A DNA stretch of 5,991 bases, taken from assembly GCA_030672945.1 (NCBI GenBank), contig DAOVFL010000060.1:1-5991 (forward strand), read 5' to 3'. This DNA is from Candidatus Bathyarchaeota archaeon (GTDB taxonomy: Archaea > Thermoproteota > Bathyarchaeia > Bathyarchaeales > Bathycorpusculaceae). Of the stretch, positions 1 through 5,179 are shown in pieces (the stretch's first letter is position 1; each line of letters starts with the position of its first letter). A program made the translations under genes and the position numbers. Under the pieces are notes generated by a model. The model searched no databases, was not told the DNA's origin, and saw only the letters and a list, made by a program, of their open reading frames with translations.

Positions 1-296
1 GAAGAATTTATTATCAACAATCCAGTCGTTTTTAGTCGAGGTTCAAAAGCATCCAACGATGGATTATTCATCACAATCAGAGTATTAGGAGAAGTTATGA
101 CAGGCGCCCCAATTACTTCATCTGATATAACAACTGTGCAGTTTGCAGTCCCTCCTCGCATCTCAGGACCATATGAAGGAATCCATGTTACGTTTTTCCC
201 TTCTTTCATCGCCGCATGAGCTAACAGTCTTCCGATAAATAGAACACCTTGTCCGCCGAACCCCGCTATTATAACGTTTTCATAAATTGATTTCAT
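1..296 (-). CDS. korC: 2-oxoacid:ferredoxin oxidoreductase, gamma subunit (partial, 3' end off the left edge)
   Basis: This is the gamma subunit of a CoA-dependent 2-oxoacid:ferredoxin oxidoreductase, the small Rossmann-like subunit that in this family contributes to CoA binding and holds the complex together. Reading the minus strand from the ATG at 296 gives 98 complete residues before the window ends; family members are usually about 180 residues, so roughly half is visible. Signature motifs are GFGGQGV (residues 12-18, glycine-rich nucleotide/CoA loop), SYGPEMRGGTANC (41-53) and NNPSLDAFEP (77-86), all typical of KorC/PorG proteins. The start lies only 4 nt beyond the beta-subunit stop codon, and an AAGTGA element overlapping that stop can act as a ribosome binding site, so translation is probably coupled to the upstream gene. 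It is the last visible gene of the operon. The subunit type is certain; the substrate cannot be read from this piece. Confidence 0.95.
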   Translation of the reverse strand, partial: MKSIYENVIIAGFGGQGVLFIGRLLAHAAMKEGKNVTWIPSYGPEMRGGTANCTVVISDEVIGAPVITSPNTLIVMNNPSLDAFEPRLKTTGLLIINS

Positions 297-300
297 TTTT

Positions 301-1059
301 TCACTTCAATGATTTTTCACTCTTAGGAACTTTGAACTCACCTAAGGGGAAGTAAGGAATCATTTTTTCCTCAACCCACTTCGTTGCTTCTGTAGGAGAT
401 ATTCCCCAGCCTGTAGGACATTGCGACAGAAACTCCACCAAAGAAAACCCTAATCCGTTTATTTGAATTTCGAAAGCCTTCTTTAACGCTCTTTTTGCAG
501 CTATAATCGCTCTTGGACTGTGCACAGACACACGTGTAACATAGGTTGCGCCCTCTAAAGTGGCAAGCATTTCCGCTATTCTAATAGGATATCCCTCTCT
601 TTTGGACGCCCTTCCAAAGGGAGAAGTTGTTGTCTTTTGACCCAACAAAGTTGTAGGCGCCATCTGCCCTCCAGTCATCCCGTAAACTGCATTATTCACA
701 AAGAGCACAGTTATGTTTTCCCCTCGTGTTGCCGCATGAACAATCTCAGCTGTACCAATAGATGCAAGATCCCCATCTCCTTGATAAGTGAAAACTATTA
801 AATCTGGATGCACCCGTTTGCAACCAGTTGCAATGGCAGGCGCTCTACCGTGAGCAGCCTCGTACATGTCACAGTTAATATAGTTATATATCAATACAGA
901 ACAGCCTACAGGGGCTACTCCAACAACCTTTTCTCTTATTCCAAATTCGTCAATAACCTCAGCTAGTAAACGGTGTATTATTCCGTGTCCACATCCTGGA
1001 CAATAATGGGTTGGAACAGAAAACATTGACTTTGGTCTTCTAAACACAGCTTTCATCAT
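301..1059 (-). CDS. korB: 2-oxoacid:ferredoxin oxidoreductase, TPP-binding beta subunit
   Basis: This 252-residue protein is the thiamine-pyrophosphate-binding beta subunit, where the 2-oxoacid is decarboxylated and electrons enter the proximal Fe-S cluster. Visible motifs are CPGCGHG (20-26), the TPP/Mg site starting GDGD (94-97) and ending NN (122-123), YGMTGGQMAPTT (126-137) and LSQCPTGW (211-218). Cys20, Cys23, Cys53 and Cys214 match in spacing the four cysteines that hold the [4Fe-4S] cluster in crystallised archaeal OFOR beta subunits. The length is normal for the stand-alone subunit. The tail (SPTEA, then MIPYFPLGEFK at 233-243) is of a kind common in Vor-like beta subunits. The ATG at 1059 shares one base with the alpha stop (TAATG), and a second ATG follows directly, so the start could be 3 nt later. 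A GGAG lies 11 nt upstream, inside the alpha gene. The substrate (branched-chain 2-oxoacid versus 2-oxoglutarate) is inferred only from family resemblance. Confidence 0.96.
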   Translation of the reverse strand: MMKAVFRRPKSMFSVPTHYCPGCGHGIIHRLLAEVIDEFGIREKVVGVAPVGCSVLIYNYINCDMYEAAHGRAPAIATGCKRVHPDLIVFTYQGDGDLASIGTAEIVHAATRGENITVLFVNNAVYGMTGGQMAPTTLLGQKTTTSPFGRASKREGYPIRIAEMLATLEGATYVTRVSVHSPRAIIAAKRALKKAFEIQINGLGFSLVEFLSQCPTGWGISPTEATKWVEEKMIPYFPLGEFKVPKSEKSLK

Positions 1060-2120
1060 TATGCCTTGCTCTCCTTGATTTTATCTACCTCTCTAACTAT
1101 TTCATCATATGTCGGGACCATTCCACCAACTCTTCCATAAAAGTGAACTTTCGCTCTCCCGCAAACGCCCAGCTTGACGTCTTCAATCATTTGCCCCAAA
1201 CTCATTTCCACAACTAAAACGTCATCTACTTTCTCAGAGATATCTGCAAAAGTTTTGTACGGAAACGGGAAAACCGTGATAGGTCTCACCAATCCTACTT
1301 TAATTCCTTTTTCACGCAAGATTTTAATGGCTGTCTTCGAGATCCTTGCCACAGTTCCATAAGCAGCAATAATTATTTCAGCATCACTTGTCAAGTAGGT
1401 TTCAACACGAACCTCGTATTCAGCCATTTCCAGATACTTCTTATGAAGTTTCAAGTTATGTTGCTCCAACTCTTCAGGGTTGAGATAAAGTGATTTGATC
1501 AGGCTTCGAGGCCTGTTCTTTGCACCAGTAACAGCCCAGTCTTTAGCAAGAAGCTCTTTTGAAGGTCTTTTCTTGAACTCTACAGGTTCCATCATCTGTC
1601 CAATGTAACCATCAGCTAAAACCATCACCGGATTACAGTATTTATCCGCTAAATCGAAAGCATCCATCACCAAGTTGACAGTTTCCTGAACCGTTGAAGG
1701 CGCAAGCACAAGTAGATGATAGTCCCCATGACCACCACCCTTCGTTGCTTGAAAATAGTCGGACTGAGAAGGTAAAATTCCCCCTAATCCTGGACCGCCC
1801 CGCATAACATTCACAATGACACATGGAAGCTCTGCCGCAGCAATATACGAGATTCCTTCCTGTTTAAGGCTGATTCCAGGACCTGAAGAAGAAGTTAAAA
1901 CTCTTGCTCCAGCCCCCGCAGCTCCAAAAACCATGTAAATAGCTGCTATCTCGCTCTCTGCTTGAACGAAGCATCCCCCAACTTGAGGAAGTCTGTAAGA
2001 AAGATATTCCGGAATCGTGTTTTGAGGCGTTATAGGGTAACCGAAGAAGAATCTACAGCCAGCCTGTATTGCTGCTTCGCCTATAGCTTCGTTTCCAGTT
2101 ATCAGAACTTTCTCACTCAT
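1059..2120 (-). CDS. vorB: 2-oxoacid:ferredoxin oxidoreductase, alpha subunit (VorB-type)
   Basis: This is the alpha subunit, which carries the pyrimidine-binding half of the TPP site plus a C-terminal transketolase-like domain; it is also called korA. From the ATG at 2120 it is 353 residues, the usual size. Motifs in order are GYPITP (27-32), QAESE (53-57), SSSGPG (77-82), PSQSDYFQATKGGGHGDY (117-134) and MEPVEF (177-182). A C-terminal block follows with VGLVRP (275-280), FPFP (284-287) and VVEMSLGQM (303-311). The GPGLGG...QSDYFQATKGGGHGDY and MEPVEF motifs are those I associate with VorB (3-methyl-2-oxobutanoate oxidoreductase) rather than 2-oxoglutarate enzymes, so the substrate is probably a branched-chain 2-oxoacid; this is inference. 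A TTG at 2129 opens the frame 9 nt earlier, but AAGGA (2131-2135) would lie almost against it, whereas it sits 10 nt before the ATG, so I chose the ATG. The gene follows the ferredoxin gene by 15 nt. Confidence 0.95.
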   Translation of the reverse strand: MSEKVLITGNEAIGEAAIQAGCRFFFGYPITPQNTIPEYLSYRLPQVGGCFVQAESEIAAIYMVFGAAGAGARVLTSSSGPGISLKQEGISYIAAAELPCVIVNVMRGGPGLGGILPSQSDYFQATKGGGHGDYHLLVLAPSTVQETVNLVMDAFDLADKYCNPVMVLADGYIGQMMEPVEFKKRPSKELLAKDWAVTGAKNRPRSLIKSLYLNPEELEQHNLKLHKKYLEMAEYEVRVETYLTSDAEIIIAAYGTVARISKTAIKILREKGIKVGLVRPITVFPFPYKTFADISEKVDDVLVVEMSLGQMIEDVKLGVCGRAKVHFYGRVGGMVPTYDEIVREVDKIKESKA

Positions 2121-2130
2121 TTTTCTCAAT

Positions 2131-2135
2131 TCCTT
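2131..2135 (-). promoter_or_regulatory. Ribosome binding site that decides the alpha-subunit start
   Basis: The minus strand reads AAGGA directly after the ferredoxin stop codon (TAAAAGGA). It is 10 nt from the ATG at 2120 but only 1 nt from the alternative TTG at 2129, which favours the shorter, 353-residue alpha subunit. Its place against the stop codon suggests that ribosomes ending the ferredoxin gene re-initiate on alpha. Confidence 0.6.
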
Positions 2136-2357
2136 TTACGTTTTATCTGCCCTGAAAACTTCTATCGCAACCTCTGGGCACATTGAAGCACATAGAGTGC
2201 ATCCAGTACAAGCTCCCTTAGAATCAACAAACTCGGCAGGATGATAACCTTTAGAGTTGATCTCTTCAGCTATCACGATGAGTTTTTGGGGACAAGCACC
2301 AATACATAGTGCACACCCTTTGCATAACTCTTTGTTAATTACGATTTTTCCAGCCAT
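2136..2357 (-). CDS. korD: Two-[4Fe-4S] ferredoxin, delta subunit of the 2-oxoacid oxidoreductase
   Basis: This 73-residue protein is a bacterial-type dicluster ferredoxin. The cluster motifs are CKGCALCIGACP (Cys12, 15, 18, 22) and CTGCTLCASMCP (Cys50, 53, 56, 60), each CxxCxxCxxxCP. Following the family pattern, the fourth cysteine of each motif is expected to complete the other cluster. The spacer between motifs (residues 24-49, with NSKGYHP) is typical of the delta subunits of 2-oxoacid oxidoreductases, so I read it as the internal electron wire from the beta-subunit cluster to free ferredoxin and not as a general ferredoxin. No extra domains are present and the length is normal. It is the first gene of the operon, 15 nt before the alpha gene. 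The ATG at 2357 has the best ribosome binding site in the window, GGAGGT with a 7-nt spacer, so the start is secure. A free-standing ferredoxin is the only real alternative. Confidence 0.95.
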   Translation of the reverse strand: MAGKIVINKELCKGCALCIGACPQKLIVIAEEINSKGYHPAEFVDSKGACTGCTLCASMCPEVAIEVFRADKT

Positions 2358-2364
2358 TCAAAAA

Positions 2365-2370
2365 ACCTCC
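2365..2370 (-). promoter_or_regulatory. Strong ribosome binding site of the ferredoxin (delta) gene
   Basis: The minus strand reads GGAGGT, a full match to the archaeal anti-Shine-Dalgarno core, 7 nt before the ATG at 2357. The operon's first gene therefore has a leader and is not leaderless, which fixes its start. Confidence 0.85.
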
Positions 2371-2393
2371 AGCCTTACCGTTAAACGCAAAAA

Positions 2394-2401
2394 TTGTAAA
2401 A
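2394..2401 (-). promoter_or_regulatory. Candidate TATA box of the oxidoreductase operon
   Basis: The minus strand reads TTTTACAA about 40 nt before the ferredoxin ATG. With the usual TATA-to-start distance of about 25 nt, transcription would begin near 2373, giving a leader of about 15 nt that just contains the GGAGGT site. The match to the archaeal box is only moderate. A second possible box (TTTAAG, about 2448-2453) would give a leader of about 70 nt. Confidence 0.35.
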
Positions 2402-2413
2402 GCCCTTAGAATA

Positions 2414-2437
2414 GTGAGAGGAAGCCTCCTGTGAGAG
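2414..2437. repeat. Short direct repeat upstream of the oxidoreductase operon
   Basis: GTGAGAG occurs twice on the plus strand, at 2414-2420 and 2431-2437, start to start 17 nt apart. Between and partly overlapping the copies is a small inverted element, GAGG-AAG-CCTC (2418-2428). It lies just upstream of the nearer candidate TATA box of the operon, where an archaeal regulator could bind. The repeat is short and may be chance. Confidence 0.3.
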
Positions 2438-2475
2438 TCGCGCTTTTCCTTAAACACTCCCTGCCCCTCTATGAC

Positions 2476-2487
2476 AGAAAAAGAGTT
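2476..2487 (-). terminator. Possible weak T-rich terminator after the DUF2070 gene
   Basis: The minus strand has a run of five T within CTCTTTTTCTGT, about 30 nt beyond the stop codon at 2515. Archaeal terminators are often plain T-runs without a hairpin; I see no stable stem here. Read-through into the oxidoreductase operon, which lies downstream on the same strand, is possible. Confidence 0.3.
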
Positions 2488-2514
2488 GTTAGTTTCAGCC
2501 TTATTAGTGTTAGC

Positions 2515-4344
2515 TTAAACAAATGCTAAAAGTAACATCGAAAGAATGGCACTAGACGCGAAAATCGGGATAAAGATTTCCTTTGCTTTTCGGATGGTTC
2601 TATCTGTAAGGAGGCACAACACTTCCAACTTTTTCGCTCCAATAACCTTAACGTCGGGAACTGTTATGTTATATGTCGTGGCCCTCACGCGTTCCAGATT
2701 AGACATAGCTACAAGCGTTACCTTTTTTATATAACCAATCAATCTTTCATGATCTATAGCTTCGCCTACTGGATGATATCCACGTTCACTTAATATTACA
2801 GCATTTACTGAATGCGTGTCTGTTGTGAAAACCTCACATTTATTTATGCCTATGGATTGAAGAGTTAAAATGATTTTTTCACGCAAACCTGAAATCATGT
2901 TGTTGCCGTCAATTACTATGTAAGCAGTTTTCTGTCTACCAACCTTGACTACTATTGCAGTGATGCCACCTGGTCCCATACCGTCTTTGAGTTTGAACTC
3001 CTTTGGAATAACAGCGGAAGCGCCAACTTCAAAAGGCAAACGCTTCTGAGAGGCGCTCTGTTTTAAACAGTTAGCTGCAGCTGCTTTCAATGTGTTCAAA
3101 GCTTCTCGCATGTCTATTCTTCCATTAATACTGTTATGGGCGTTGACAACAATACACTCTGTTAACCCATGTTTTTCTGCTTCTTCGTCAACAAATATAC
3201 CTAGTTCCTTCGGTAAATCTTCAGTTGTCCTAGGTGCAAGAGTGAATGAAACGAAAGCGGATTTGCCGAAAACTTGACAACACGCAGTAGACAAACCATT
3301 GCTAACTTCAGTAAACCGTGTTGCTTTCGCTTCAGAAGCCTTGAAATTTGCAGAATCAACCACATGTTTGATTATTTTCTGGCTTTGCATTTGAGAAGCT
3401 AGGTCAAGTTCATGGCCAAGCAAGCCATGGGGGACACATGCAACACAGTTAAGTTCCTTTTCCAAAGCGGTTTTAAGCATTGAGGGCAAAAGGCTGCTTC
3501 CAACGTTTTTGAAGGGACCAGGATGAAGAGAAGGAACAACGATAATTGCTTTAGGTTTGGACGTGTCAAACTTTATCATAGAAATTTCTACATCTTGTTC
3601 TTCACCTAACTTCTCAAGAAATTCTTCCAAGGGAGTATTCAAGCCTACTATCCAGTTAACTAAGAAAGCCTTGAAAAGGGATAAGGAAGGAATTCCAAGT
3701 GTTTGTTGTCCTACATGATTTAAGAGAGTAAGAAAGAGAAAGCCCGAAAGAAGACTCGTTACCGGTGAAAAAACAAAGAATAGAAACATGTTTAAGTTGA
3801 AAGAGTAGCCTATTTTTGACCAGAGAATTAAAAATGGAATTACGCAAGAAAAAGGTTGAAGAATGGAGGCTGCAAGAAGCTGTTTATAATCTATGGAGGA
3901 TGTCGAATTAAACACTACTAAGCGGAAGATTAGTACGACTGAAAAACCTAAGAGACAAAGTCGAATCAACCATGATAAATCAAATAGTAGCACAAAAGTA
4001 ACACCTACAAAAATGAATAGAAGCCATAGAGCCCAACAAAAAAGGGAAAGTGCCGTAGTTCTTCTCAAGTCGTAAATTGGATCTTGCTTTAAAATCAATT
4101 GCTCTATAATATTATCAAATATTAGATTTACAAGGAATAAAGAAAAACCGAGAAACAGTCCGTTAACTAATCCTTCAAATGTGGGAAAAAGGATGATCGT
4201 GGAAAGGATTCCTCCACTTATACAAGATAATGCAAGAAGTAAAATCACTTTTTTATATGATGGTAGCCTGAACAATGATGAATAGTGCTCAACTGCTCTA
4301 TCCATGGACTGGTTTAACGAATCCTCAACAGTCACACATACCAT
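2515..4344 (-). CDS. DUF2070-type predicted archaeal integral membrane protein, function unknown
   Basis: This 609-residue protein matches what I know of DUF2070, a family of large archaeal membrane proteins without known function. Six hydrophobic segments fill the N-terminal third (about residues 32-52, 58-78, 97-120, 123-145, 157-178, 185-208). A soluble domain spans about 240-585, and one last helix (588-609) ends the chain. Positive residues at the N-terminus (RLPSYKK), between helices 2 and 3 (LRR) and before the last helix (RTIRKAK) put the soluble domain in the cytoplasm. That domain carries conserved-looking motifs: HPGPFKNVGSSLLP (274-287), HGLLGHELDL (306-315), NAHNS (401-405), GPGG (457-460), TTDTHSVNA (507-515) and RGYHPVGE (521-528). 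The repeated His/Asp motifs hint at a metal or phosphate site, but that is inference. I chose the ATG at 4344 because it lies just behind a TATA-like box; the next Met (4305) has no well-placed ribosome site. The gene stands alone, 157 bp before the oxidoreductase operon. Confidence 0.82.
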   Translation of the reverse strand: MVCVTVEDSLNQSMDRAVEHYSSLFRLPSYKKVILLLALSCISGGILSTIILFPTFEGLVNGLFLGFSLFLVNLIFDNIIEQLILKQDPIYDLRRTTALSLFCWALWLLFIFVGVTFVLLFDLSWLIRLCLLGFSVVLIFRLVVFNSTSSIDYKQLLAASILQPFSCVIPFLILWSKIGYSFNLNMFLFFVFSPVTSLLSGFLFLTLLNHVGQQTLGIPSLSLFKAFLVNWIVGLNTPLEEFLEKLGEEQDVEISMIKFDTSKPKAIIVVPSLHPGPFKNVGSSLLPSMLKTALEKELNCVACVPHGLLGHELDLASQMQSQKIIKHVVDSANFKASEAKATRFTEVSNGLSTACCQVFGKSAFVSFTLAPRTTEDLPKELGIFVDEEAEKHGLTECIVVNAHNSINGRIDMREALNTLKAAAANCLKQSASQKRLPFEVGASAVIPKEFKLKDGMGPGGITAIVVKVGRQKTAYIVIDGNNMISGLREKIILTLQSIGINKCEVFTTDTHSVNAVILSERGYHPVGEAIDHERLIGYIKKVTLVAMSNLERVRATTYNITVPDVKVIGAKKLEVLCLLTDRTIRKAKEIFIPIFASSAILSMLLLAFV

Positions 4345-4376
4345 CTCATATGAGCTTCTATCAGAGAATACCCAAC

Positions 4377-4384
4377 ATATTAAA
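4377..4384 (-). promoter_or_regulatory. Candidate TATA box of the DUF2070 gene
   Basis: The minus strand reads TTTAATAT, close to the archaeal box A, centred about 36 nt before the ATG at 4344. Transcription would start near 4355, leaving a leader of about 10 nt. No clear ribosome binding site precedes the ATG, which fits a nearly leaderless message. Confidence 0.5.
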
Positions 4385-4556
4385 GTGTTGACAAAACAGT
4401 ATGCAAATACCTGTCTGTTTGAGACACTCTTAAAATAACCATTATGTCAGGTGCCCCCCGCTGTTTTTAACATAGACAATAAAAACTTAGGATGGACGGG
4501 ACATGGACAAGAAGTTCGTTACATAATATTTGAATGTTCAATAAGAAGGGCAACTG

Positions 4557-4563
4557 TTTTATT
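4557..4563 (+). promoter_or_regulatory. Candidate TATA box of the Sm-like gene
   Basis: TTTTATT lies about 36 nt before the ATG at 4596. The expected transcription start near 4585 gives a leader of about 10 nt or less. No Shine-Dalgarno sequence is seen before the ATG, as in leaderless or nearly leaderless archaeal genes. Confidence 0.4.
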
Positions 4564-4595
4564 CTCGAACATTAATTTAGAACTTTGCGAGAACT

Positions 4596-4883
4596 ATGCC
4601 AGGTCAGAGTCTGCCTCCAACGATATTTCATATGCTTGAGAAAAACTTAGGCGAAAATATACGGGTTATTCTGGAGTCTTCTTATGGTTTTGAAGGAAGA
4701 TTGACGGCAGTGACACGTGAGCCGCCTGGAATATGGCTGTCAGATGCGGAAGCTGTAATAATGCGTGCAACTATCGCTCAGCCTATTCCCCAAGTTGCTA
4801 GCAGAGAAGAGAGAAGCGAAATTTTTGTTCATCTTAACTCTGTTCAGAGAATAGAAATTTTGCACACGCCATCTCATCGTTGA
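4596..4883 (+). CDS. Small Sm-like (LSm) fold protein, divergent
   Basis: This 95-residue protein looks like an Sm-like protein, a family that forms rings and usually binds U-rich RNA. Residues 14-54 follow the Sm1 pattern: LEKNLGENIRVIL, then FEGRL (32-36) for the f.G.L strand, and IWLSDAEAV (46-54) where canonical proteins have a stretch such as MNLVLLDAEEI. Residues 74-89 (SEIFVHLNSVQRIEIL) have the alternation of the Sm2 strands. A hydrophilic insert, about 55-73, contains PIPQ and SREER. The Asn of the Sm1 RNA site and the Arg-Gly of Sm2 are not present (PPGIW and HL instead), so RNA binding of the usual kind is doubtful. The start is the first ATG in a likely leaderless arrangement; the Met at residue 13 is an alternative. 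It diverges from the DUF2070 gene and converges on sec61-beta. An unrelated small beta-barrel remains possible. Confidence 0.6.
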   Translation: MPGQSLPPTIFHMLEKNLGENIRVILESSYGFEGRLTAVTREPPGIWLSDAEAVIMRATIAQPIPQVASREERSEIFVHLNSVQRIEILHTPSHR

Positions 4884-4893
4884 AAATATCAGT

Positions 4894-5061
4894 TTAGAAG
4901 AATATCTGACCTAGAACGCATATTACAATTAGGGCTACTGCCATACCTATAAGCAGTTCGGGTCTAACCTTTACTCCTTCGGTTTCCTCTTCAAAAAATC
5001 TGAGTAATCCTGCACTTGCTGCGGGCATCGGTGATTCCTTCTTTTTCTTTCTTCTGCTCAT
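4894..5061 (-). CDS. Preprotein translocase Sec61-beta subunit (archaeal SecG/Sbh1 homologue)
   Basis: This is the small beta subunit of the SecYE-beta protein-conducting channel in the cytoplasmic membrane. From the ATG at 5061 it is 55 residues, the normal archaeal size. It opens with the basic MSRRKKKKE stretch, then AGLLRFFEEE (residues 17-26), the conserved cytosolic signature, then GVKVRPE, and ends in a single helix (about 36-55, LLIGMAVALIVICVLGQIFF) that makes it a tail-anchored protein with a cytosolic N-terminus. A TTG at 5088 opens the same frame nine codons earlier, but those residues (LDLKGFEE) are not part of the family and the predicted transcription start lies inside them, so I use the ATG. 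GAGG precedes the ATG by only 2 nt, and GAAGGG lies about 10 nt upstream. The gene ends 10 bp from the converging Sm-like gene and is transcribed divergently from glyA. Confidence 0.93.
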   Translation of the reverse strand: MSRRKKKKESPMPAASAGLLRFFEEETEGVKVRPELLIGMAVALIVICVLGQIFF

Positions 5062-5095
5062 TTCCTCAAAACCCTTCAGATCCAGCAATTAAATC

Positions 5096-5104
5096 ATATA
5101 TTAT
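5096..5104 (-). promoter_or_regulatory. Candidate TATA box of the sec61-beta gene
   Basis: The minus strand reads ATAATATAT, the most AT-regular box in this spacer, centred about 39 nt before the ATG at 5061. The predicted transcription start near 5075 gives a leader of about 13 nt and rules out use of the upstream TTG at 5088. Confidence 0.5.
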
Positions 5105-5133
5105 CAAGATTATTAAGGTTACTCTTCAAAGAA

Positions 5134-5140
5134 TTTTTAT
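5134..5140 (+). promoter_or_regulatory. Candidate TATA box of glyA
   Basis: TTTTTAT, preceded by a purine-rich CAAAGAA that could serve as a BRE, is centred about 43 nt before the ATG at 5180. A start near 5162 gives a leader of about 18 nt that includes the AAGGTG ribosome site. It lies about 30 bp from the sec61-beta box in the opposite orientation. Confidence 0.45.
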
Positions 5141-5168
5141 CCTTGAAAGGATGATAATGGGATGGAAT

Positions 5169-5174
5169 AAGGTG
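5169..5174 (+). promoter_or_regulatory. Ribosome binding site of glyA
   Basis: AAGGTG stands 5 nt before the ATG at 5180 and matches the archaeal anti-Shine-Dalgarno core. An in-frame TAA (5168-5170) overlaps it, so no earlier start is possible. Confidence 0.75.
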
Positions 5175-5179
5175 TTGAA

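Noticed and set aside
1174..1362. Plus-strand frame inside the alpha-subunit gene; similar short frames lie at 1642-1824 (minus), 1962-2186 (plus), 2546-2734, 3092-3277 (plus) and 3656-3847 (minus).
   Set aside because: All are shadows of well-supported coding genes, with no motif or expression signal of their own.
2121..2129. N-terminal extension of the alpha subunit from a TTG at 2129.
   Set aside because: The AAGGA ribosome site is only 1 nt from this TTG but 10 nt from the ATG at 2120, and the extra residues add no conserved sequence.
2380..2514. Possible tRNA or other structured RNA gene in the spacer before the oxidoreductase operon.
   Set aside because: No acceptor stem, T-loop or anticodon arm can be drawn; only a 4-bp stem is visible.
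3893..4075. Plus-strand frame of 60 codons, very Lys/Arg/Ser/Thr-rich.
   Set aside because: It lies antisense to the membrane-helix part of the DUF2070 gene; polar codons opposite hydrophobic helices are the expected shadow.
4270..4290. ATGATGA resembling the C box of a C/D guide RNA (plus strand).
   Set aside because: It is inside the DUF2070 coding region, antisense, and I found no matching D box or terminal stem at proper spacing.
4451..4639. Plus-strand open frame of 62 codons from a GTG, overlapping the Sm-like gene start.
   Set aside because: It has no ribosome binding site or well-placed TATA box, no recognisable motif, and overlaps the Sm-like coding start in another frame. Most likely spacer sequence.
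5062..5088. N-terminal extension of Sec61-beta from a TTG at 5088.
   Set aside because: The basic MSRRKKKK start is typical of archaeal Sec61-beta, and the likely transcription start lies inside the extension.
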